64,000 bases of DNA from Cyanidium caldarium. Taxonomy: Eukaryota > Rhodophyta > Bangiophyceae > Cyanidiales > Cyanidiaceae. Of this stretch, positions 35,811 through 45,809 are shown in pieces. Both the position numbers and the translations under genes were made by a program. How positions within the stretch are numbered: position 1 is the stretch's first letter; each line of letters starts with the position of its first letter. The stretch spans positions 310,001 through 374,000 of the forward strand of contig JANCYW010000001.1 of assembly GCA_026184775.1 (NCBI GenBank). Reading direction: 5' to 3'. A model generated the notes under the pieces. That model made no database searches, had not been told where the DNA came from, and saw nothing but the letters and a program-made list of their open reading frames with translations.

Positions 35811-36821
35811 ATGACCGAAGCAGCCGCTGCACGTGATTCCACCTCGGCCGAATCTCCCACCTCACCCGATGACCCGCCATCTTCCTCGTCGCCGCGACCA
35901 CTCTTCCTGCAACTGGTGGTAGGCCCGCCGGGCAGCGGCAAGACCACCTACTGTGCGGCCATGTCGCAGTTGTGCGCGGTGTTAGGGCGGCGACACTTGG
36001 TGGTGAATCTGGACCCGGCAGTGGACCACCAGGAGTCGCCCCCGTACACCGCGGACGTGGACGTGCGCGATTTGGTGGCGGCGGAAACCGTCATGCAGCG
36101 GTGGGCGCTGGGCCCGAACGGTGCCCTGACGTATTGTCTGGAGTACTTGTTGGAGAATGTAGATTGGCTACAGACGCGGCTGCAGACGTTGCGCGAGGGT
36201 GATTCCGGCGACCCGGTCGACTATGTCATCGTGGACATGCCTGGCCAGGTGGAACTCTACTCGCACCACCACGCCGCCAGCGAGCTGGTGCGACGACTGT
36301 GCCGATCGACAGACGCCGCGCCGGCGCTGGATGTGCGCGGCGTGTGCGTCAACCTGATCGACTCGCAGTGCTGCGCAGACGCCGGCAAGTATCTGGCGTC
36401 GTCGCTGGTGGCGCTGATGACCATGCTGCGCATGGAGCTGCCGCACGTAAACGTGCTGAGCAAAGTGGATCTGTTCGAGGCGGAGTATGCGCGGCAGATG
36501 GCGGCGTTAGACCACGACGACGACGAGGAGGGGCGAACGGCGCCGGGCGCGTTATTCGCGTTGGATTTTTACACCGAGGCGATGGACTTGGACACCCTGC
36601 TGCCCCACCTGGATGCCAAATATGCGCGCCTGAACCGGGCGGTGGTAGCGCTGCTGAACGATTACGGGTTGGTGCGGTTTCATCCGGCCAGCGTCGCCGA
36701 CATCGCTTCTTTGCAGGCGGTGCTGGAAGCCGCTGACCGCGCTTGCGGCTACTGCTTTGCGGAGCGGGACTGGCGGCGGCAGGCCGCAGATGCCGAGGCG
36801 GCGCCCGCCAGTGACAAGTGA
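35811..36821 (+). CDS. GPN2: GPN-loop GTPase 2
   Basis: GTPase of the GPN family, linked to assembly and nuclear import of RNA polymerases. 336 aa from an ATG. The P loop GPPGSGKTTY is at residues 38-47, VVNLDPAVD follows, and the defining Gly-Pro-Asn is at 101-103 (ALGPNGALTYCLEYL). DMPGQVELYSHH and NVLSKVDLF give the G3 and G4 motifs. The CLEYLLENVDWLQ and VNLIDSQCCADAGKY segments point to GPN2 over GPN1 and GPN3. A short acidic run (DHDDDEE) interrupts the C-terminal half. Confidence 0.92.
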   Translation: MTEAAAARDSTSAESPTSPDDPPSSSSPRPLFLQLVVGPPGSGKTTYCAAMSQLCAVLGRRHLVVNLDPAVDHQESPPYTADVDVRDLVAAETVMQRWALGPNGALTYCLEYLLENVDWLQTRLQTLREGDSGDPVDYVIVDMPGQVELYSHHHAASELVRRLCRSTDAAPALDVRGVCVNLIDSQCCADAGKYLASSLVALMTMLRMELPHVNVLSKVDLFEAEYARQMAALDHDDDEEGRTAPGALFALDFYTEAMDLDTLLPHLDAKYARLNRAVVALLNDYGLVRFHPASVADIASLQAVLEAADRACGYCFAERDWRRQAADAEAAPASDK

Positions 36822-36909
36822 TGAGGCGTCGGATGACGGGCGTGGCGCCGGCAGACACCCCAAATCTCCTCCCCCTGTTTGCTCGTTCGCGCACATACTT
36901 GCCGGCGCC

Positions 36910-37242
36910 TCATACGACATCCGCCAGTTGATGCCGCCGCATGAGCGGATCCAGCGGCGGCGTCACCGCCACCATCTGCTCCAACAGCCGCATCACTCCG
37001 TCAGCGCTCTGGCCGCCCGCTTCCCGCTTCAAGTACTCCCCGCCGCCGATCCGCGCGGCCACGTACGGCTCCGGCACGCCGTCGCTCGGCCGGACGTAAA
37101 TCGGCAGACCCGGATTCAACTCCTTCACCGTCGCGTAGTGCCGCTCGAGGAAGGCCCGCACACCCGCCGAGGACGGCGCCTGCGTGTGGTAGATGAATCG
37201 CAGTTCGTGGAACGTTATGGAAAGTCGCGCCACCCACGCCAT
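36910..37242 (-). CDS. NDUFA2: Mitochondrial complex I subunit NDUFA2 (CI-B8)
   Basis: Accessory subunit of NADH:ubiquinone oxidoreductase with a thioredoxin fold. First ATG is at 37242 (110 aa); upstream codons open only by TTG. The match runs from SITFHELRFIYHTQAPSSAG through FLERHYATVKELNPGLPIYVRP to AARIGGGEY, the CI-B8 pattern. Length is normal for the family. Confidence 0.9.
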   Translation of the reverse strand: MAWVARLSITFHELRFIYHTQAPSSAGVRAFLERHYATVKELNPGLPIYVRPSDGVPEPYVAARIGGGEYLKREAGGQSADGVMRLLEQMVAVTPPLDPLMRRHQLADVV

Positions 37243-37562
37243 GAGGTAGAGCGTTGCGATCGGCTGACGAGGAGGGAGGCGGCGGCGGTCGACCGAGGTG
37301 TGCCCTGCCTGCAACTACGCCCCCGTTGCAGATTGGAACGATCAGGACGCCTTGCAACCCTTGCCCTCCGCACGATTCTCCGATCCGACGACCACGCCTC
37401 TCGTCTTCCCTGCGCGATCGACCCGTGCCGACCCACAGCGACGACAGCGGCGACGCCCCGCACGGTCGAAACGACGTGTGGAGCGCTGACGGCCGACAGG
37501 TGGCCGTTCTGTGCAGGGCGCTCTAGGAGCGGCGCTCGTGGCACCATCTCGTCGCATAACCC
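37243..37562. other. Divergent promoter region, NDUFA2 / bS1m-like gene
   Basis: 320 bases between divergent starts, both genes being nuclear-encoded mitochondrial components. No specific element recognised. Confidence 0.4.
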
Positions 37563-38930
37563 ATGTGGCACTGGCAACGATTGGCCCGGCGCTCGTCTAT
37601 GCGCCGCTTTATCTCGGCCATATCGTCTCAGAGCGCGAGATACTTTCGGGGATGGAGTGCGGTGCGGTGGGCGCCTGCCGCGGCCGGCTTGTCCTCCCCG
37701 TCGACCGGCGCGTCATGGCGACTCGGCCGGACACGGAACGCGTCCACAGAAGGGAATGACGCACCTCCTTCCCCATCGATGGATAGCACCAACCATTTGT
37801 CACCCGATGGTGTCCCCGGCAACACGCTCAACGACGCTACTGCGACCTCCTCCGACGAGCCTGCGTCCTTCGCCCGCCTCTTCGCCGACTCCTCCTTTGC
37901 GGGCGCCTTGCCGCGCGGCACGCTGTTGCGCGGGCGGGTGGTGTCGGCCAAGCCGCCGTTTATCCGCGTGGACTTTGGTCTGAAGCGCGAGGTGCCGTTC
38001 GTGCCCGCGGAGCTGCTGGGATGCGGCCAGGTGGGCGACGAGGTGGTGATGCCGCTGATGCAGATGGAAGACGACTTTGGCGAGCCGGTGATGGACCACT
38101 CGGGGCAATATCTGCTGCCGCAGTTGGCGGCGCAACGATATCGCCTGCTGGAGCCGCCGCCGGCGGACGTCCAAGAGGCGGAGCGTCGCCAGGGCCAGTT
38201 GCGATTCGTTTTCGGGCGCGTACTGGCGGTGAGGCGCGGCGGAATGACCGTGAAGGTGTTGGGCCTGGAGATGTTTGTGCCGCGGTCACACTGCCTGTTG
38301 CTGGTGCCTTCGGCGGAGTATCGCTCCGATGACGAGCCGCTCATCGGCAGCTACGTGCCGCTGGCGCTGCTATCCACCAATTTTTATCTCGAGGGCGCGG
38401 ACGCCTGGGCGACGGCGGCCGCCGTCGGCGCCAATATCGCATCCGCGGGCGCCAGGCCGGAGCGCTCCGCGTTTGGCACGCGGCGCGTGCGCGTACTGCC
38501 GGTGGCGTCCACGTACGCCGGCTATGTGTACATTTTGACGCAGATGCTGCGACACGCGGACACACTGCAACTGAATGGCGAGGAGCGCGTGGCTTACTTG
38601 CGATTGCTGACGCGCGTCTTGTGGGATCGCAGCGGGGTGGTGCGGCGGTTCCACATGGGCACCGCGCTGCCCGAGCTGCGCCGACTGGCCGGCAAACAAC
38701 TGCTGGTGGAGTCGCAACACTATCGCATGCGCGAGTATGAGCCGCCGTGGCGACGGACACCGCGGGCGCCCCCGGCCGCTGCCGATGCCGACGGGCGGCG
38801 GCCGCTGCAGGTGCCGCTGAGCGAGCAACGCGGCGCAGCCGTGGAACAAGAGGTCAGCGAGATGCGCCGCCGTCGCGCCTTCCGCTTTCGCTCCCTCCTC
38901 GAGTCGCGACGCAGGGATGGCAAGAAGTGA
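37563..38930 (+). CDS. Mitochondrial ribosomal small-subunit protein, bS1m/MRPS28-like (S1 domain)
   Basis: 455 aa from an ATG. The N-terminus (MWHWQRLARRSSMRRFISAI) is a typical Arg-rich mitochondrial presequence. A first OB fold, SFAGALPRGTLLRGRVVSAKPPFIRVDFGLKREV (residues ~108-145), resembles MRPS28/bS1m. A second, weaker S1-like segment FGRVLAVRRGGMTVKVLGLEMFVPRS is near 218-243. The C-terminal ~150 residues match nothing I recognise and end in a basic tail. A plain organellar S1 protein is the alternative. The mitochondrial location is supported by the leader. Confidence 0.65.
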   Translation: MWHWQRLARRSSMRRFISAISSQSARYFRGWSAVRWAPAAAGLSSPSTGASWRLGRTRNASTEGNDAPPSPSMDSTNHLSPDGVPGNTLNDATATSSDEPASFARLFADSSFAGALPRGTLLRGRVVSAKPPFIRVDFGLKREVPFVPAELLGCGQVGDEVVMPLMQMEDDFGEPVMDHSGQYLLPQLAAQRYRLLEPPPADVQEAERRQGQLRFVFGRVLAVRRGGMTVKVLGLEMFVPRSHCLLLVPSAEYRSDDEPLIGSYVPLALLSTNFYLEGADAWATAAAVGANIASAGARPERSAFGTRRVRVLPVASTYAGYVYILTQMLRHADTLQLNGEERVAYLRLLTRVLWDRSGVVRRFHMGTALPELRRLAGKQLLVESQHYRMREYEPPWRRTPRAPPAAADADGRRPLQVPLSEQRGAAVEQEVSEMRRRRAFRFRSLLESRRRDGKK

Positions 38931-39386
38931 TGGGAGACGGGAGATGGATGTGAGCGAGTGGGATGGAGGAGGCGAGGACATCCTCGAAAATGCCGCTCTG
39001 CCCCCAACTGCGGAACCGAGTAGGAGGAGGAGGAGGAAGAGGAGATGCAGGATACGATTGGCTCAACTTGTTGACGACATTGCCGCAGCCTCATCTCTGT
39101 TCGGATCACCGCTCTAAACCGGCATCTGCCCGTCCGTTCCGCATGCCCACCCGGCTCGGCGAGCGGCGTGCAGAAATCCGCGCACGCACGCGTTCCACGT
39201 GGGCGCGATTTTTCGGCGAGGCCGCGCCGGCCGCGCCACGAGATTCGAACACCGCCGTTGGCGGACGTTTGCGCGAAAGCGGTTGTGTGTGTGTGTGTGC
39301 GTTTCCGGACTGTGTTGTGGCTTTGGCGGCAAGGGGGAAACGAGGTCGTTGGCGCGCCACCGTCAAGTTTTGGTGTTGGTGACAGG
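38931..39386. promoter_or_regulatory. Intergenic region upstream of DAG-lipase-like gene, with TG run and E2F-like site
   Basis: 456 bases. A TG dinucleotide run lies at 39284-39302, and TTTGGCGG, which fits the plant E2F consensus, at 39322-39329, 58 bp before the ATG. No gene recognised. Confidence 0.5.
39284..39302. repeat. (TG)n dinucleotide tract
   Basis: Nine TG-type dinucleotides in strict alternation, 85 bp upstream of the lipase-like start. Confidence 0.88.
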
Positions 39387-41603
39387 ATGCGCCTTGCGGC
39401 AACATCCGCGTCGGGGCGGGAGACAAGAGGCGAAGACAGCGCTGCCAAGATGGGAGACGCCAGCGACCGTGCGGCCGCTGGCGCGCCACCGTCCAGGCGC
39501 CGCACGCGGTTCGATGTGAAGGAGGGCGCGAAGCGCGAGCTTTCGCCGAGCCTGGCACAACGAGATCACGAGACCAGCAACGTGTCGTCGGTGTACTGGG
39601 ATGCGCGGGACGGCCGCTCGTTGGACTTGAGCGAGCTGCAGGAGGCACCGCCGCCGGACGAGGCGGGCAAAGCCGCTGCGCCCGCCGCCGGCCACGACCA
39701 CCTCGCGGACGCGCCGCTGGCCATCGACACCACCGAGGGGCTGGCGTCGGTGAATGAAACCCTAGCGACCGAGACCGGCGAGGAGGGTTACGATGCGGAG
39801 GTGCACGATCGGTACGTGGAGCAGATGAGCAACTGGTGCATGATCTTTTGTTGTCAGTGCAGCGGAGCGTGTTGCGGCTGCTTTTCGACCGCAGACACGC
39901 GCCGCCAACGAAGAGGGATGCGGCGCAAGACGCTGGAGCGGCAGGCGGTGTTGATCGGCGAGATGCTGTCGGCGTACGATTTTCGCGATGGCACCCCGAG
40001 CAACTCGCGCCCGCAGACGCCCAACGCCCCGGTGCGCCAGTCATCGCTGCATACCCCGCGCCGAAAACCGCAACAGCCAGATGAGGTGGCGGTGCGGCAG
40101 GCACTGCTACAAAAGATCGGCATGCTGTTTGAGAGGTCGCCGCGCGCTCGCCGCGACGCGAGCAAGTATCCGGTGTTGCTGCCGCAGGACTGGCTACGCG
40201 GCATCGAACTGTACATCACACTGGGCGCCTTTGCGGACGAGCCGATGCGTCTGCAGCGCCTGTGCATGCAGTTGCCGCCGGTGCCGACGATCGACTTGCA
40301 GCGGCTGCACCATTGGATGCGCTTCGCGGCGGCGCCTCTCGGTCAGTACTTGCTCATACTGGAGAGGCCGTTCTCGGCGATGATGAATTACCCCAAAGCG
40401 GTGGGCCACGCGGTGAGCACGCGCAGCACGCCCAGCTCGGGCCTGCTGGCGGTGGCGCGGCGGTGTCGCGTCAGCCCGGATCGCATCCTGCTGGCCAGGC
40501 TGCGCGCTAAGACGTATCGGCCGGCGTTTGTGGTCGTGGAGGATCCCATCACCGACAGTTTTGTGGTGACCATTCGCGGCACCATGTCGGTGAGCGACTG
40601 CTTCACCGACCTCGAGGGCATGCCCGAACGCTTTGAGGTGCACTGCTGCGCCGGCTCGCCGGCCGGCGAGGGCACCGTGATTTCGGGCACGGCACACGGA
40701 GGCATGTTGCGGTCAGGTATCAACTTGTGTCAGCGGGTGCTGCCGACGCTACAACATGCGTGTGAGCGGCGTGGCGGTCAGCCGCGCATTGTGGTCACCG
40801 GCCACTCGTTGGGCGGCGGGGCGGCCACCACGCTGGCCATCCTGTTGCAGGCGCACCTGCCCAACGTGCGTGGGGTGTGCTTTGCGCCGCCGCCCTCGGT
40901 GAGCATTGAGGCGGCCGAGGCGTGTGACTCGTTTATCGACTCGGTGGCGCGCGGGAACGATAGCGTGCCGCGCATGTCACTGCCGGCCATGGCGCACTTT
41001 CTGCGCATCGCCTACCTGGGCAAGTTGCGCCTGAATGCGTTTCAGCGCGCGGCGCTGTTGATACGATGCGGCGGCGCCTGCACGTATCCACCGGAGATGT
41101 ACGAAGAGGTGCGGCGGGTGACGTACTCGTTGGAGAATCGCCGCATGTTCCTGGCCGGCCGCATCTACTACATCACCGAACCGCCCGAGCGCAGCCGCTG
41201 TGACGGCGACCGCGCCTGTGGTTTCTGGCGCCTGCTGGCGCGATGCGGTCGTTCGTCGTCGTCGTCGTCGTCGTCGGGAGCGACCCAAGATGGGGAATCA
41301 GAGGCGCGGTTGCACCAACAGTTGATCCGGGTGATCGACCGCCGTGAGCTGCGCTGCCTCATCGGCCGCAAGGGCATCCTCGAACACCACATGCCCTGGG
41401 GCTACGAGCAGGCGCTGCTGTCGCTGCTGCGCGAGGAAAAGTCGCCCTCGTTGCGCCGGCAGGAGATCGAAGCGCGCCAACGACTGCAATTCGGACGCGC
41501 TGAGGAACGTCGCGAGGTGTCGTCCCAACGCCTCGACGAATACACGGAGGGCGCCATCCCAGGACCGCGGGCCACGTCTGGACACAGCACTGCACCGCCG
41601 TAG
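39387..41603 (+). CDS. sn1-specific diacylglycerol lipase-like class 3 lipase
   Basis: 738 aa from the first ATG (39387); another in-frame ATG is at 39450. The alpha/beta-hydrolase core has FVVTIRGTMSVSDCFTDL, the oxyanion region, and the nucleophile elbow VTGHSLGGGAA with Ser474. CFAPPPSVSIE and a later His-bearing segment complete the lipase-3 pattern, closest to DAG lipases. The usual N-terminal membrane helices of animal DAG lipases are not seen. Instead residues 151-165 carry seven cysteines (CMIFCCQCSGACCGC) followed by Arg-rich sequence, a plausible palmitoylation site for membrane attachment. A poly-Ser run (TCG repeat) lies in the C-terminal regulatory part. Confidence 0.82.
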   Translation: MRLAATSASGRETRGEDSAAKMGDASDRAAAGAPPSRRRTRFDVKEGAKRELSPSLAQRDHETSNVSSVYWDARDGRSLDLSELQEAPPPDEAGKAAAPAAGHDHLADAPLAIDTTEGLASVNETLATETGEEGYDAEVHDRYVEQMSNWCMIFCCQCSGACCGCFSTADTRRQRRGMRRKTLERQAVLIGEMLSAYDFRDGTPSNSRPQTPNAPVRQSSLHTPRRKPQQPDEVAVRQALLQKIGMLFERSPRARRDASKYPVLLPQDWLRGIELYITLGAFADEPMRLQRLCMQLPPVPTIDLQRLHHWMRFAAAPLGQYLLILERPFSAMMNYPKAVGHAVSTRSTPSSGLLAVARRCRVSPDRILLARLRAKTYRPAFVVVEDPITDSFVVTIRGTMSVSDCFTDLEGMPERFEVHCCAGSPAGEGTVISGTAHGGMLRSGINLCQRVLPTLQHACERRGGQPRIVVTGHSLGGGAATTLAILLQAHLPNVRGVCFAPPPSVSIEAAEACDSFIDSVARGNDSVPRMSLPAMAHFLRIAYLGKLRLNAFQRAALLIRCGGACTYPPEMYEEVRRVTYSLENRRMFLAGRIYYITEPPERSRCDGDRACGFWRLLARCGRSSSSSSSSGATQDGESEARLHQQLIRVIDRRELRCLIGRKGILEHHMPWGYEQALLSLLREEKSPSLRRQEIEARQRLQFGRAEERREVSSQRLDEYTEGAIPGPRATSGHSTAPP
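41252..41277. repeat. (TCG)n trinucleotide run in lipase-like gene
   Basis: Eight triplets coding poly-Ser in the C-terminal part of the lipase-like protein. Confidence 0.85.
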
Positions 41604-42085
41604 ACGCGGCCGCAACAGACTTGGCACCACGATATGACTGTGCCCGCTTGTACGCACGCATTGAATATGCCCCGCATAACTGCGCCCACGCTAAACAACG
41701 CTCACCAGTCGGCGCAACTCCGACTCGTGTCACGTTCCCACGCTCGCGAAGCGTATCCCCCAGCGACCCCAACAGCCACACTGCTGCTCTCAGCCGACAA
41801 CGGATCGGGCAACGCCATCGATCGCCCTATGCCGTTGCCCTCCCGTGCGCCCCGCTCCCCTTGGCGCATCCCCGGCGGGTGCGTTCTCGCAGCGATGCCG
41901 CGCCGATCGAGTCGTGTGTGTGTGTGCGCGCGCACACGGATCGGCCCCGAAACCGAAAATCGCGCGCGTTCGAGCGCCGAACGATTTGGCGGGGGCGCGC
42001 GCGCGTCTGCCTCGGCGCGACGGCGCGCTGGCCACGGTGAGGCCGGTTCGACGGGGTGTGGCTCTTGCAACGGACACTGGAAAGC
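41604..42085. promoter_or_regulatory. POLA1 upstream region with alternating tract and E2F-like site
   Basis: 482 bases. Contains a 26-base strictly alternating pyrimidine-purine tract at 41913-41938 and, nearer the start, TTTGGCGG at 41985-41992 within GAACGATTTGGCGGGGG followed by a CG-repeat. A near-identical block is found before SMC1 (57111-57133). No gene recognised. Confidence 0.55.
41913..41938. repeat. 26-bp alternating CG/TG/CA tract
   Basis: Perfect pyrimidine-purine alternation composed of TG, CG and CA steps; a strong Z-DNA-prone sequence 148 bp before the POLA1 start. Confidence 0.88.
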
Positions 42086-44191
42086 ATGCGAGATCGATTC
42101 AACAGGGGAGTTGATGGGCGTGCAAGCGCCTTGGAGCAGCTACGAAAGGCACGGGAGGGAGGTGGGAGGCGTTCGGACACGTACCGGGTGGAGGAGGCGG
42201 GTGCTGTGTACGACGTGGTGGACGAGGAGCAGTACGAGACGGCGTTGGCGGATCGGCGGCGCTTGGCGCGAAGTTTTATGGAGAGAGATACGGAAGAGGG
42301 AGATGGGGGTGTCGGATGCACCGACGAGGAGGATGACGTGGTGCTTGGCGGTGTCGACGACGAGGGAGCGAGGGAGTGGCGAAGACGCTCTCGCGTTGTG
42401 GCCAAGTCGCGCGCGCGGAAGATCACGGCATCGTGCCAGCGCCGAGAGCAGGCGGCGCGTCCGGAGAAGCGGCAGGCGAAGTTGATTCTTTTCGGCGGGC
42501 GCGGTGCGGCGACGACGACAGCGGCACCGCGGCTGCCCAGCGGCGAGGGCGAGAGGCCCATTGGCCGGGTATTTCATGGCGGCGGCGGCGGCGGCGGCAC
42601 AAAAAGCCTGGTGGATGAACTGGTGACCGACGACCGTGCTCTGGATGATGAGATGGAAGAGGAGGATGAGGAGAGCACGTGGGCCATCGCCGCCACGCCC
42701 GGTACGTCCGCGCGAGATGCGCAGTGGCCACCAGCAGCAGCGACGTTCACGCCAGCTCTTGGCGATTCGGCAGGGCGTTGTGCGGCCGTTCTCGCCGGCC
42801 TGGATGCGCGCGAGACGACGACGCCTGGAGCATCCGGTACGCCACAGACGTCTTATCGCTCGACAGAGACACCCATGTCGACGGCGGACGGTGAGACTGG
42901 AGCGGCAGCGGGTTTGTTGCCGCCGGAAGACAGTTTGGACGGGCCATTGGGTGCGCTGGTGGATGCAACCCCAGAATCATGCACCACTCCACCATCGAAA
43001 CCGGGGACGACCGCCGCATCGCCCATGGTATGGCCGGTGGCACCGCCGGCGACAGCATGCGAAGCAGAGGCTTGCACCGAGGCGGTGGCGGCGTCGGGGG
43101 CGGCCGACGACGTCTTCGATCTGTACGTGCTGGACATTCAAGAGGTGCGCGACCAGGTATACGTCATCGGCAAGCGCCAACTGCATACCCCTGCCAAGTA
43201 CGTACCGGCGTGCGTTCAAGTGACCGGCATGCAGCGAGAGGTGTTTTTCCTGCCGCGAGCATACGCTTTGCCAGAGCGAGCCGGTGCGCCGACCGACATG
43301 CCCGTGCAGGTGATGCCGCGCGTCGACGCCGTCGGCAGCGCCTGTGTATACGACGAGGTGAAGCAGCTGCTGGCGGCCCGCGGTGTCGACGAGTTCCGCG
43401 CCAAGGAAGAGCGCCGGTTGTACGTTATGGAGGAGCACGGAGTGCCGCGCGACGTCAACACCGCCTACTTGCGGGTGACGTTCCCGGCGCGCCATCCACC
43501 GTTGCCGGCGCACTTGGAAGGGCGCACCTTCTCGCAGGTGTTCGGTTGCGGCACAGCGCTGAGCGAGCGCCTGGTGTTAGAGAACCGCATCATGGGACCG
43601 TGTTGGGTGCGCGTGTCGGGCGCCACCGCGGTCACCGGCCTGTCGTTCTGTGGCCATTGCTATCGGGTGCCCGCGCCGAGCCATCTGCAGCCGCTCGTTG
43701 ACTTGGCGGCCGGCGCCAGTGAGCCGCCGCCGCCGCCACCGTTGCGATGTCTGGCGCTGTCGGTGCGCACCGTGTTGGATGCGTCGACCCAACAACACCA
43801 GATCGCCGTGGTGGCCGGCGTGTTGTGCGACGACCTGCCCAGCAACCGGCCGGCAGCGGATGCCGCGTTGACGCCCGGCAGCCGCTCGTGCCACTCGTTC
43901 GTGCTGGTGCGCCCGCTCGCGCAGCAGTCGTTGCCGTTCGGGTTCGAGCGGCAGGCGGTGCAGCGCGGCATCGAATGCGAGCGCAACGAGACCGCCCTGC
44001 TGGACAAACTGCTGCACAAGCTGTGCCGCTACGACCCCGACCTGGTGATGGTGCACGGCCTGCTGGGACACACATTCGAGGTGCTGATGCACCGGCTGCG
44101 CGAGCTGCAGGTGCGCAAGTGGTCGCGGCTCGGCCGTCTGGTGCAGATGCGCAGCGTGGAGGATGTGCGGCGGGCGTTGAACGCCACCGGA

Positions 44192-44224
<33 letters not shown>

Positions 44225-45775
44225 TCGTGGACTTGCGCCTGGTGCGCGGCGGCATTCGCCGGGCGGCTGGTGTGCGATACGGAGGCCGCGGCGCGTGAAT
44301 ATGCCCCGCGCGAGAAGGATTATCGTCTGGCTGCGCTGCGGGCGAGCGTGTTGGCTGGCAACGCCGAAGGCGCCGCGGCCGCCGCCTCCGATGAGCCCGC
44401 CGCCCTGGCATTTACGGATGCGTCGCGATTGCTGCGGCTGGCCAGTGCCGGGGTGAGCGACGCCCATGACACCCTGCGCCTGGCCAATCGCCTCTCGGTG
44501 GTGCCGCTGTCCAACGAGCTGGCCAGCATCAGCGGCTATCTGTGGGGCCGCACGCTCCTCGGCGGCCGCGCCGAGCGCATCGAGTACCTCCTACTGCATG
44601 AACTGCACCGCGCGGGCACCTTCATCGCACCCGACAAGCTGAACAAGCGCGAACGGGCCGCGCGGGACGCTCGCGTCGCCGCCGCTGCCCAACGCGGCTC
44701 CGTCACGGAACCAGGCGGGGCAGCGGCACTGCCGCGCGACACCCCCTCCGGCACCCTGTCCAGTCACCGTCGCAAGCCGGCCTACCAGGGCGGTTTCGTG
44801 TTGGAGCCGGTGCGCGGCCTGTACACCCATTGCATTCTGCAGTTGGACTTCAGCTCCTTGTATCCGTCCATCATCCAAGAGTACAACATCGACTTTACCA
44901 CCGTGGAGCGCGATGGCGACGGCGCGGCCCGTCTGCCCGCCGCGCATCGGCCGCCGGGTGTGCTGCCGCAAGTGCTGCGACGCCTGGTGGAGCGGCGGCG
45001 CCAGGTGCGCGCTGCCATGAAAGGCGAGACCGATGCGGTGGCGCTGGCGCAGCGCAATCACCGCCAGCTGGCGCTGAAACTCACCGCCAACGCCATGTAC
45101 GGCTGTCTGGGATACCCGGGCTCGCGGTTCTACGCGCCCGCCCTGGCCGAACTGGTGACGCGACTGGGGCGCGAGACGCTGGAGCGCACCGTGGATATCG
45201 CCCGCGGCCAGGGTGTGCAGGTGGTGTACGGCGACACCGACTCGATATTTGTGAACACCGACATGCCGTTTCAGCGCCCGCGGCTGTCCGCTCTGCTGCA
45301 CATCGGTCACCAGCTGCGCCGCCTCGTCAATCGGCAGTACAAGACGCTGGAGATCGAGATGGAGGCCGTCTACGTGCGCATGCTGCTGCTGCACAAGAAA
45401 AAGTACGCCGGGCTCAAGTACGACCCGGTGAACGACACCACCGTGAAAGAGGTGAAGGGCATCGAAGTGGTGCGGCACGACTGGTGTGCGCTGGTGACGC
45501 GCACCGGTCACTACGTGTTGGATCAGGTGCTGGATCCGGCACTGAGCCACGAACAGGCCGTCGCCAACGTCCACGCCTACTTGCAGCAGGTGAGCCGCGG
45601 TATGCGCGACGGCGCGGTGCCGCTGCACGATTACGTCATCACCAAGCAGTTGTCGCAGCGTCCGGAGGAGTATCCCGACGCCCACATCCAGCCGCACGTG
45701 CAGGTGGCGCTGCGCCGGCGCGCCGCCGGGCATGCCGTACCGCCCGGCACCTATATACAATACGTGATTGTGGAA

Positions 45776-45809
<34 letters not shown>

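Noticed and set aside
44190-44225. GGC-run in POLA1 as a possible intron or assembly artefact
   Set aside because: The frame continues through it as poly-Gly with conserved sequence on both sides, so it is a coding low-complexity insertion.
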